A DNA stretch of 64,000 bases from Chionoecetes opilio (Eukaryota; Arthropoda; Malacostraca; Decapoda; Majidae). The translations under genes and the position numbers were made by a program. Location: positions 136,930 through 200,929 of the forward strand of contig JACEEZ010019040.1 of the NCBI GenBank assembly GCA_016584305.1. Reading direction: 5' to 3'. Each line of letters starts with the position of its first letter. Position 1 is the first letter of the stretch. Below are positions 20,540-30,421 of the stretch, piece by piece. A model generated the notes under the pieces. It did not search any database, was not told the DNA's origin, and was given only the letters and a program-made list of their open reading frames with translations.

Positions 20540-21330
20540 ATGCAACCATTACACCAAAAGACAAAGAAAGGAAGAAAAATTCAAACTTTTGATTTTTTAT
20601 TGCACCCTACTGTCAGTTTTATCTGCCTTTATGACTTTTACTGCTTTGATTTTTCCAATTTCCACAATAGCAACCAACTGTGTCGCATCCTGTCAACGCA
20701 TGTGCTAGGCCAGCAGCTTGGTACAATAGCCTGGTGTTGTATTACGCTGTCTCCAATGTTCACTGAAGTCCTTTCAGAAAGTCGGTTCCATGACAGGCAT
20801 GCAGAGAGTTTGACAGTAGTGATAGTAATGTACAAGCAATACAACAACGCCTTGTGTCATCTGAGATTACTTTTAATAGTCTTTTCTGGTGTTAGAAACA
20901 AACTGGACAACCTGGTGTGGAATTATGACGTCTGCTTCCTCATGGTTTAGTTTTGCAAATCTGATTCTCTCCCACTCGTATACCTTGCAGAACTTCAAAC
21001 AGGAGTATCAGCTTTCCCTGTGACAACAAAGTCTTTTTGGTAACCCGGAGTCCTTGCGTTCTATCTAGAAGTTTCTCAGTGATCATCTCAATGAGCTGCT
21101 CCTTGTTGTGTGCCACATTGAGACAACGTCCCTCGGGAGGGAATTGGCGTTGGTCCAGCGTAATGAATATGTTCCTTGCAATGCTGCACTCAGCAGATCG
21201 TGCAGCCTTGTGCTGCTCTTGATGCTTTTCTGTGATATGGTCAAACACTACAATGCGTTGGTCGAAACTGTCATCTTGGAAAGCACATAATCTACAAGCT
21301 AGCTCTATCTGTTTAGACCCCTAACCCACA
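20540..21330 (-). pseudogene. FEN/PIN-like nuclease family gene fragment (catalytic region)
   Basis: Read on the minus strand, RIVVFDHITEKHQEQHKAA is followed by TEKLLDRTQGLRVTKK. After a frameshift come HEEADVIIPHQ (about 20943-20911), SDDT (20853-20864) continuing one frame away as VVVLLVHYY, then AIVPSCWPS, and finally HALTGCDTVG (about 20702-20673) followed by a KIKAVKVIK-type helix. The order EAD, DDTDV, then GCD before a G-I-G-K / A-x-K-x-I helix-hairpin-helix is that of the FEN/XPG-like nuclease fold, where these acidic residues bind metal. That fold assignment is inference from motif order. At least three frameshifts and an in-frame TAA make it inactive. The likely C-terminal part of the same copy is at 16289-16860. 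Confidence 0.65.
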
Positions 21331-22478
21331 AAAAGCACCTAAGCTGTAGCATTGTTATCAAACATACCATTCTTTATTGTATTGTCGATTAATAACATAA
21401 CACTCAATAATTGTTAGTAAAATAAGTCTAAGCAGACTAAAAAAAGTTTGACTAATAAATTGAGTAAAGTAGATAAAATAAGTTCCAAAAATTTATAATT
21501 CTCATTTCATACAAAATAGAACCCCTAAATAGAAACTACATAAGATAACAAAATGACCAAAAACACCCCAGTGTAGCCGTAAAGTTAACCGTTGCATTGG
21601 CACAGTATATCCTAAATTCACCCTATTGATACCACAACAGACAAACAACAATTCGATACTAAAAAAAACAAATTGCCGCTGTTTTTTTTTTGGCTAATCC
21701 ATGTCCACATTTATTATGCGGCAGCATGTAAATATGTATCAGTAAAAGGAGAAGGCCAAAAGGCAGCTCATCGAATTTCATTTTAACGCCAAAAATTGTG
21801 ACATTGACTTATTGTGACGAACTTTCATATATCATTTATTGAGTTGATAAAACTAATCAATACGAACATTTGTAGTAGAAACATTGCAAAAGGTCTGTAC
21901 ATGTGTGATCTAATGCCCGTTTACTATTACCCCTACATCAAATTTTCAGTCCCCAAACAGTGATTCCATTCTCAGTCTTCAGTCATTCATTTTTGCAAAA
22001 ATGCTCAAGGATGCAAAAAAAAAAAAAGTTGCCACCCGACATATTCCAAAACTAGGAGTTTCAGGCTATCAAAATCCGCCGTAGGACAATTCTGTACCAC
22101 AATTAAAAGGTTCGGCCTAATATGGGGTTGGCAACGGGACTATATGAATTCCGTCGCAAATCACTACTTTGGAGATAATGGACATGTTGTTTTATAGGGA
22201 GGCGAGAGACAAGTGTTTACGTCCGCCACACTATTCTTCTCTTGTGAACGGCATTCGCCTCTGTTCTTTCCCTGCCTCGGAACACTTGTTAATGAGGATT
22301 TAGGCTTTAGTATAGCAGGTTAAAGCCTGGGGTTAGCTAGTTAGGTTAGTGTAGTGAGTTAAAAGTGGGGTTAGGTTATGTTTAATTGTCATATCTCCTA
22401 TACACGCCTTCCTATGTAAAAACTTCTTATATCTCCGAAAGTAGTGATTGCAACGGAAGTTCATAGAGAGAATGTTTC
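21331..22478. other. AT-rich sequence, no gene seen
   Basis: No frame of credible composition. Contains short A and T homopolymers (21661-21668, 21681-21690, 22016-22027) and GGTTAG-like phrases at 22310-22375 that are irregular and not telomeric. Confidence 0.6.
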
Positions 22479-22481
22479 TTA

Positions 22482-23446
22482 AGGTGCGTCCACCACAAGG
22501 GCATTACGTTGCGCATTATGATGCAGGAAACTCGATTTTCGTGGTGAGTGATGCGGGGAAAAGTAATGCGGGAGGCCAAATCTAGCGCGGGGCATGTCTG
22601 CAATGTAATGCGCGCACAGTAGCCATGAGCTGTCTTGGAGTAACACTTTACGGCCGCATGCTGTTCCACACAACACTAATTAGGATGAGGATAATCTTTC
22701 GTCCTGGAGCAATGCCACAAATAAGGCGTAGCCATGAAAAATAATTGGGGGGTGCCACCTCCAATGAGGTTGAGGTTGGGTGCCTATCAGCAGTGGGTCG
22801 GGAGGCGCTGGAAGCCCCAGAGATTTTTTTAAGATATGACTTAATTGGGGGCATATTGAGCCCTGATGGGGGGTTCAATTTATTGGTTCTTTTGCATGAT
22901 ATTCAATCTAGTAAAATGATGAAACTATACCCTACACTTCCTAAGTAGGGTGTTAATTGGGGGGTGGCATGGCCCCATTGCCCCCCCCCCCTGGCTACGC
23001 CCTTGGCTACAAAAACATTAGGGTTATTTAGACTTAGTAAAGCACCATCCCGTTTAGGAAAGTTAAAGGAAAAACTACAGAAATAAGAACTGAAAAGTAA
23101 GCTATAGCCAATATTTGAGGCTGAAAATGACAAAAAAGAATCCAATGTATCGTGAACACCCTTGAGGTTATATTAAGGAAAGAATCCCCTTACCGTATGG
23201 CTCTGGTACAAGGCAGGGCAATGTTAGGATGGTTCACCAGTAACTCCCGGCCCGCATCACGTAAGCGCAACGTTAAATGCGCAACGTAATGCCTGTTGTG
23301 GGACACCCCCCCGTTCTCATCACTTCCAGCATCACGTAATGCGCAAAGTAATTGCCTTGTGTGGACACCACACCCGTTCTGCATCACTTCCAGCATCACG
23401 TAATGCGCACGTAATGCGCACGTAATGCCTTGTTGTGGACGTACCT
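22482..23446. mobile_element. 965-bp MITE-like element, TTA target duplication, repeated GCATTACGT ends
   Basis: The left end reads AGGTGCGTCCACCACAAGG and then GCATTACG. The reverse complement of the right end reads AGGTACGTCCACAACAAGG and then CATTACG. Both ends are flanked by TTA (22479-22481 and 23447-23449), matching the 3-bp TWA duplications of PIF/Harbinger elements. The right end carries a roughly 60-bp subrepeat about three times (23247-23442) with CATCACGTAATGCGCA motifs. There is no transposase. A hAT-like element is nested inside. Confidence 0.7.
22722..23005. mobile_element. 284-bp non-autonomous hAT-like element
   Basis: Ends are TAAGGCGTAGCCA and TGGCTACGCCCTTG (inverted), with poly-G/poly-C just inside (GGGGGG at about 22745, a C run at about 22980-22991). 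The flanks GCCACAAA (22714-22721) and GCTACAAA (23006-23013) are an 8-bp target duplication with one mismatch, the hAT signature. No coding capacity. Confidence 0.6.
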
Positions 23447-23449
23447 TTA

Positions 23450-23904
23450 GAATCCAATAAGGTGAACAGGAAACCACACTTTCAAGTGGTAAGGCAATTT
23501 CGGTCCTAGTGTAAACAATTTACCCTGTCTTTCCTCCAGCACCTATACACAGAACCTTAGAAAAGGGACTGAATCCTTGGAATAACACAGTACAGCTTTC
23601 TCAAAGACGATCAGATGTATGCCATGTATTGACCGTGGCTGGCGGGGAGGGGAGTTCCGAGGCAAGGTGAAAGGGCGTTTTCTCCTGTTTCATGTGTAGG
23701 GCTGTGCCTCGCATTATACGATGATTCTGATGATAAAAACAGAAAATTAAATGATGTACCAGCAAAAACCAGGCTGGCTAATTTGTATAAATTATCGTGT
23801 TACGGTACCGAATTCAGTATAATCGCGATAGTTAATATCGCCTAGTCAGTGCCAGTACAGGTAGAGCTGTAGTGGGCGGCCCTGGGATAGGGGTGGTCAG
23901 TAGC
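23450..23904. other. No recognised feature
   Basis: Mixed-composition sequence between the MITE and the first simple repeat. No gene, RNA or repeat structure identified. Confidence 0.5.
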
Positions 23905-23929
23905 GGGGGGGGGGGGGGGGGGGGGGGGG
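23905..23929. repeat. Poly-G run (25 G)
   Basis: Uninterrupted G homopolymer. The exact length is unlikely to be reliable. It may be a genuine G-quadruplex-forming run or an assembly artefact; a second G run of similar length occurs inside the satellite at 60365. Confidence 0.85.
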
Positions 23930-24049
23930 CTGTACCAGTGTTGTCCCTAGAGCGGCAGTGAAGGGGCCCAGCGGCAAAGAATGGTTGTGTGGTTGGTGTG
24001 GTTAGGCTTACAGTGGTGTGATGTGGTGGTAGTGGTGTAGCAGTGGTTG

Positions 24050-24345
24050 TGTGTGGTGGTTAGTAGCAGGGGTCTGTGTGTGGTGGTGAGTATAGCAGGG
24101 ATGGAGAGAAAGTAGTAGTGGTATAGCAGGGTGGTGGTGGAAGTAGTAGTGGTGGTAGCAGGGGTGGTGGATAGTATTAGTGGTAGTAGCAGGGGTGGTG
24201 GAAGTATAGTGGTAGTAGCAGGGGTGGTGGAAGTAGTAGTGGTTAAGTAGCAGGGGTGGTGGAAGTAGTAGTGGGTTAGTAGCAGGGTGTGGAAGTAGTA
24301 GTGGTAGTAGCAGGGGTGGTGGCAGTTGGAAGTAGTAGGGTCGTT
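24050..24345. repeat. GGTGGAAGTAGTAGTGG minisatellite
   Basis: Imperfect tandem copies of a roughly 30-bp unit containing AGCAGGGGTGGTGGAAGTAG and GTGGTAGT. It is preceded by looser GTGGT-rich sequence from about 23990 and followed by unrelated sequence to 24590. Confidence 0.85.
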
Positions 24346-24594
24346 TTACATTGGTGTAAAACAGTTTAATTGAGATTTTGGTCTGTTTTAGGATTCCAAA
24401 CCATTACAAAGATGGCATAACGGAGACGCAAGTGTGGTAGCCAGGTGTTAGAAGGTGGTTGGGATAGTAGTAATAGTAGCAGGGGTGTGATAGTCTGTAG
24501 CATTAGCTCCGAGTCATTCACTCTGAAGCCCAAATAGTTGTTACTTTCAGGTTTTTTTATTTATTTTTTTTGTTTTTTTTGCTGGGGAGACGAT

Positions 24595-25335
24595 ATCGTC
24601 GTCGTCGTCGTAGTAGTAGTCGTAGTTGTAGTAGTAGTAGTAGTAGTAGTTCTTGTGATGTGGAGGATGAGGCATTGTAGTCGATTATAAAATAGTTGGT
24701 GACGGTTCGAGAGTGTATAAATGCGGTAGTAGAAGGTATGTAATAGTAGGAGTAGAGTAGTTAGTAGTAGTAGTAGCAGTAGTAGTAGTAGTAGTAGTAG
24801 TAGGGGACATATTAGTTACTGTTAAATAATGCAGTAGTGATAACTAATACTACTCTGCTACTACTGCTACTACTTACATACTTTACTAATACTACTATGC
24901 TACTACTACTACTACTTACTCAATGCTACTAAATACTACTACAAACTACTACTACTACTACTACTACTACTGTCCTACTAATATACAAAACTGCTACAAC
25001 TACTACTACTACTACTACTACTGCTATACTACTACTAATAACTCACTACTACTTACAAAATGCTACCAACTAACTACGACTACTACTGCTACTACTATAC
25101 TACTACTACTACTACTACAACTGCTACAACTACTACTACTACTACTACTATTCATATACAATTGTTATAACACGCACATATTTCTGCTATTGTGTAATTT
25201 TGTGTGTGTGTGTGTGTATGTATGTGTGAACTACTTCTACTATACTACTACTACTACTACTACTACTATTATTTAGTATTTATGATCAGTATTATTAATT
25301 AACTACTACTACTACTACTATTTCCATTGCGAAGA
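24595..25335. repeat. Trinucleotide repeats: GTC/TAG then CTA, strand-switched
   Basis: GTCGTC and TAGTAG runs (24596-24650, 24760-24803) on the plus strand switch at about 24840 to CTACTA runs (24845-25330), which are the reverse complement, so the block is a large imperfect inverted repeat of TAG. A (GT)n segment lies at 25200-25228. Short TAG runs return at 25345-25380. Confidence 0.9.
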
Positions 25336-25458
25336 TAGTGCAGTGATAGTAGTAGTAGGAGTAGTAGTAGTAGTAGGTAGTTCATGCTATAGTAGTGGTG
25401 GTGGTGTAGAAGTTATGAAAATCTGTAAAGTATGTGAAATTACTGCACTCTCTCGGTC

Positions 25459-25589
<131 letters not shown>

Positions 25590-25894
25590 TACGTACATAC
25601 ATATATATAAATAATATGATTAACATAATATATAAAAATTAGATCGAAAAAAAACATTCCATTTGCTAAGCAAAAAAAGATAATAGCGAAAACAACTTTT
25701 TTTTTAGTAGGAAAATCTTAGCAGACAAAAAAATCTGTAATAACTAGAAGCAAGATGAGCTGATATTATATTATTCGTACAAATACGCTACTGGTTAAGA
25801 CGGGCAGGACAGACAGACATCTATACATAGTTGACTATATCTAATTAGACTAGGTGACTTTGTAGGCTGTTTAGGCGTTGTTGTTATAGCTGTT

Positions 25895-26062
25895 GTTGTT
25901 GTGGTGGTGGTGGTGGTGGTGGTGGTGGAGTTATAGTGGTTATTGTGTGTGTGTGTGTTCAAAGAAAGAGAGAGAGAGAGAGAGGAACTTTTTTACAGGA
26001 ACTACCACGTGTAGGCCTCGCGGCCTCTTGTAGCTTCCTTATGTTATATGTTCTCTATGAGA

Positions 26063-26111
<49 letters not shown>

Positions 26112-26452
26112 CGAGGAGATGAGGAGAGAGAGAGAGAAGAAGAGAGAGAGAGAGAGAGATTGATGGAGAGAGAGAGATGAGAGAGAGAGAGAGAGGAGAG
26201 AGCGAGAGAGAGAGACTACTGACTATACTATTATTTCTACTACTACTACTTTCTACTATTACTAATTTTATACTACTACTATAAATACTACTACCATTAC
26301 TTATACTACTACTACTACTATTCTGATTGTATCTAACTCTCTCTCTCAAACGCTGTATATACCATAATTATTATATTATTTATATATATATATATATATT
26401 ATATATATATAATAATATATATATATATAATAAATATATATATAAATTATAT
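25895..26452. repeat. Cluster of GTG, GT, GA, CTA and AT microsatellites
   Basis: (GTG)n at about 25897-25928, (GT)n at 25944-25958, (GA)n at 25966-25983 and again at 26060-26215, CTA-rich at 26230-26320, and AT-rich alternation at 26376-26452. Sequence between the GA blocks (25985-26058) is unique. The stretch 25585-25890 before it holds nothing recognised. Confidence 0.9.
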
Positions 26453-26624
26453 ATAAGGCGTATTTTGTGACTACAATACAATGTGAATTATACTTATTAA
26501 GCTCCGCCCACTTATTTTCTACTCTTTGGCCGTTTCTGTACAGGAAAACTTCGCGCAGAGACTCTCCCTGCACCATATTTACTACTAAAACTCTTAAAAA
26601 CTTAAGTAGGTCTCCTTAATACCC

Positions 26625-26816
26625 GAGCCCCTGTCCACCCAAGCAGTGAATGGCGTGGGGGTGTTAGCCGGGGTTTGTGACCCGCCTCACGGGTGGTGGC
26701 TTCCCCCAACACTAACCACTAAGCAGGATGATAAACATGTTGTATGGAGACGGGGCCCACACGAGCGTTGCTCAGGCCCTGTAAAATACAACTAGATGGA
26801 ATACAACTACATGAAT
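26625..26816 (+). mobile_element. Probable SINE or other short retroelement 3' end with degenerate ACAACTA-type tail
   Basis: GC-rich body with ACGAGCGTTGCTCAGG, followed by CCCTGTAAAATACAACTAGA and a second ACAACTACATGAATAC unit, then directly by the CA array. I recall such a body with an (ACAACTAGGTGAAT)n tail as dispersed repeats in decapod genomes. No clear pol III boxes or target duplication are visible here. Confidence 0.4.
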
Positions 26817-27165
26817 ACACACACACACACACACACTCACACTGTATGCACACACACCACACAACACACTGCCTACACACACACACACGCCACTGCCTAC
26901 ACACACACTGCCTACCACACACACACACATCGCTCTACACACACACACACACACACACACTGCCTACACACACCACACACACACATGCCTACACACACAG
27001 CACCACACCGACATACACACACACACACACACACAGTGCCTGCACACAAACACTGCCTGCACACACACACACACACACACACAACACAGTGCCTGCCACA
27101 CACACCACACACCCACACACCACACAGTGCCTGCACACACACACACACAAACAACAACACAGTGC

Positions 27166-27196
<31 letters not shown>

Positions 27197-27235
27197 GTGC
27201 CTGCACAACACACACACACACACACACAGTGCCTG
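26817..27235. repeat. CA-rich minisatellite with GTGCCTGC and CTGCCTAC interruptions
   Basis: ACACAC runs punctuated by CACTGCCTAC, then by CACAGTGCCTGC, at irregular 30-45 bp spacing. Thr/His and Cys/Val open frames on both strands are repeat artefacts. Confidence 0.93.
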
Positions 27236-28635
27236 TCATGACAGAAATTTGGGGTAAACTGGTCTGGGGTATTTATAACTTGTCAACGTTACTTGAATGA
27301 TATTATTGGGGATGATTTGATAAATGATTACAACTTGAATGAAAGGATTTAAACTTAGTCTTTTCTGACTCCACTATTATGGATTGCTGTTTTGACCACT
27401 TCTCACTACGGAGAGTACTGACAAGGGGGTATGACTTAAGGGGGAGGAAGTATAATAAGGTTTGAGGTTAGGATTAGCTGCCACCAGCCCTGGCGGTAAT
27501 TTCACTATGGATTACTCCCCGGGTACGTTAGATAATATAATATTAGATTGATCTTGGTAGTCGTGGTTGGTACGAGGGGTTATACCTTAGTAAAGGCGGA
27601 AAAACTCTTTTGGAAGTGTGGGGGAATTATTGTCCTAACACAGAATGATCACCTGGGTTTGATAATAACACAAGAACTATATTTGAAACAACCTCCTATT
27701 TATTCGCCATGAAACATCATTGCTGTTTGAGACCGTAGACACATACATAAACTCTAATCTGGAACGGGCAAGCTTCTTTAGAGCATAAATTCCCTCACAG
27801 AATCATTCTTAGAATTTCCACCTATATTCGTATCAACTGAGCACTATAGGTATACACTGAATATATATATATAGGAAAGAGAATGTGAGTAAGGAGTTGG
27901 GTGTGTGGATACACAATGACCATGTGTTCTTGAGAGGAAGGCGTGGGACGCCTCCCGCTGAAGCCTCTCCCTAAGTGAGAGATGGATGGAAACTCTTGTT
28001 AATAATACTTATAGGGATGGGTGCACCTCCTGTACGTTAGCGTACACTAAACATAGATACCCATATTTGAAAATATAGATAACAATAATGATAACAAGGA
28101 AAGGGGGGAGGGAAACAGGAGCACTGGTCAGCGACTTACCTAAGTGAGAGATGGATGGAAACTGCCGTCTGGGCGTTATGGTCCACCCGCACCAAAGGGA
28201 AATTGTTTGAATGGTGTCGCCGTGACCACAAATGAAAAGCTTATAATCCCGAAATAACTATTTAAGTAATGAAACTTGCGTATATAAGAACATGTGGCTT
28301 ATAATATAAACCTGTTTTACTTTGATACTGAAGAATTTAATATGCTTAGTCTAATAACCAAAAAAGGTATGATTTGTGGGCCCGTCAACTTGTCCGAACA
28401 CATTTTTGGAGTGAGAGGGTATGGAAGTAAGGAAGAAAAAAGTGACGGGTGAAAGCACGAAAGAAGATAGAACAAAATGGCGTCTAGGATGGCCAAATGC
28501 TGAGAAAAGATGGCGGAAAGCTAGAAAGACGATGAGTCATCCTTAACAAAGAGAAAAAAATTAACTACTGACAAGACATAGCTCGGGAATTTTATAATAA
28601 TAATTTTCCTACTATTTCCCGAATAATGGGCATTA
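27236..28635. other. Non-coding stretch with one exact 25-bp direct repeat
   Basis: No credible coding frame. The 25-bp phrase starting CCTAAGTGAGAGATGG occurs at 27970-27994 and again at 28139-28163. Sequence is otherwise unique within the window. Confidence 0.6.
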
Positions 28636-28639
28636 CACC

Positions 28640-28848
28640 TGCACACACACACACACACTGCCTGGACACACACACACACACACACACTGCCTACACACAC
28701 ACACACACACACAGTGCCTGCACACACACACACACTGCCTACACACACACACACACACACACACACAGTGCCTGCACACACACACACACACTGTCTACAC
28801 ACACACACACACACACACACTGCCTGGACACACACACACACACACACC
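28640..28848. repeat. Second CA-rich minisatellite with the same CTGCCTAC/GTGCCTGC interruptions
   Basis: Same composition and interrupting phrases as the array at 26817-27235, 1.4 kb away in the same orientation, which suggests a common origin. Confidence 0.93.
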
Positions 28849-29080
28849 ACACGTCCAGCATAGTAGTATAGTTTCTAGGCGTGCATCCCTATATATAACA
28901 TTAATAAGGACTAAAATGCTACTTTTATAAGAAGTAATAGAGTACTTAGGCACGCCATAAAGAAATACTAGAGTCTGTGTTAAAATATTGACGTTTTCTA
29001 TAAAGGTTGCGTTTTCTTTGATACAAGGTTAAGGAGGACTATAATAATGACATCGACCATTGGCAGTCGCTCTCCTAGCC
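28849..29080. other. Unique flank of the satellite array
   Basis: AT-rich sequence with no gene. It ends in TCTCCTAGCC at 29080, directly followed by the first satellite monomer, so the left satellite boundary is sharp. Confidence 0.6.
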
Positions 29081-29604
29081 TTAATGTAATGTAAGCTACT
29101 TATAGCTGCAAATTATTCTAAAAAGTGGATTTCATGCTTCAATTTGTAGGAAAACAGCTATATATCACCGATAACTAGCTAATATCATTGAAAACACCAC
29201 ATTTTATGGGTTTATAGCAATATGATAAGTAAAAATACTTGTATATATACAATAACGCTACAGTTTACAAGAAACTATGAAAAACGCTAGCAATATACCG
29301 TTATATCACAATAAATAACCTCTTACTCTTATATTTAATAACTTAATGTAATGTAAGCTACTTATAGGTGCAAATTATTCTAAAAAGAGGATTTTATACT
29401 TCAATTTGTAGGAAAACAGCTATATATCACCGATAACTAGCTAATATCATTGAAAACACAACATTTTATGGGTTTATAGCAATATGATAAGTAAAACTAC
29501 TTGTATATATACAATAACGCTACAGTTTACAAGAAACTATGAAAAACGATTGCAATATACCGTTATATAACAATAAATAACCTATTACTCTTTTATTCAT
29601 TAGC

Positions 29605-30421
29605 TTAATGTAATGTAAGCTACTTATAGGTGGGAAATTATCTAAAAAAAAAGGATTGTATATATCAATTTGTAGGAAAACTGCATATATTCACCGATAA
29701 CTAGCTAAAAATCATTGAAAAGAACACATTTTTAGGGTATAAAGGATTATCATAAGGTAAATTCCTTCTATTTAAAGATATAACACAACAATTAACAAGA
29801 CACTATGAAAAACACGTATAATATACAATTGTATCACAATATAGAGTCTCAAACTCCTATTATGAGCTACAGTAGTTTAAAATAGAAATTTCTAACGAAA
29901 AACAAATATAATACCACATTTTGGGAAATTTTTCTATCAAAAAAAGTCTTGATATAATGTCAATTTTCGACATTTTTTAGCCATTCAAAAATACATTAAA
30001 ACACTTGAAAAAACGGTTTTTGAATAAAATTGAAAATAAATTTCACGAAAAATACTATTTAAGCTCTTAATATTATAAAATTAGTTGTGAAAAAAAAAAG
30101 TGCTGAATAATGTAAAATTTTTGACATTTAAGGCCTTCAAAATGTATTAAAAACTGAAAAAACGTTTTTTTTAGGATTAAAATTGATACCTAAATTTTTT
30201 GAAAAGCATATTTTTTGCTCAAACATTGTAAAATAAGTTGGTAAAATTTCTGAATAATGCAAATCCGACATTTTTTTTCGTTTTAAAAAAAAAATTGAAT
30301 ACTTTAAAAAAAGTTTTTTAAAATTAAATTTATTCTAAATTTTATGAAAAATACATATTTTTCTATTAATTTTTTAAAATATGTTTTTTGAAATATCAAA
30401 AGTATTTTGCTCAATATAAAG
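29605..30421. repeat. Higher-order block 1 (diverged monomer + 155-bp subrepeats)
   Basis: Recognised by AAAGGATTGTATATATCAAT, GGTATAAAGGATTATCATAA and the repeated AATGTCAA...GACATT phrase. This copy is poor: A and T homopolymers are expanded and bases lost, probably sequence error. Confidence 0.85.

Noticed and set aside
22310..22375. Telomere-like GGTTAG phrases
   Set aside because: Irregular and few; no tandem TTAGG or TTAGGG run.
26744..28871. Thr/His and Cys/Val open frames on both strands, up to 165 codons
   Set aside because: These are translations of (CA)n/(GT)n arrays, not genes.
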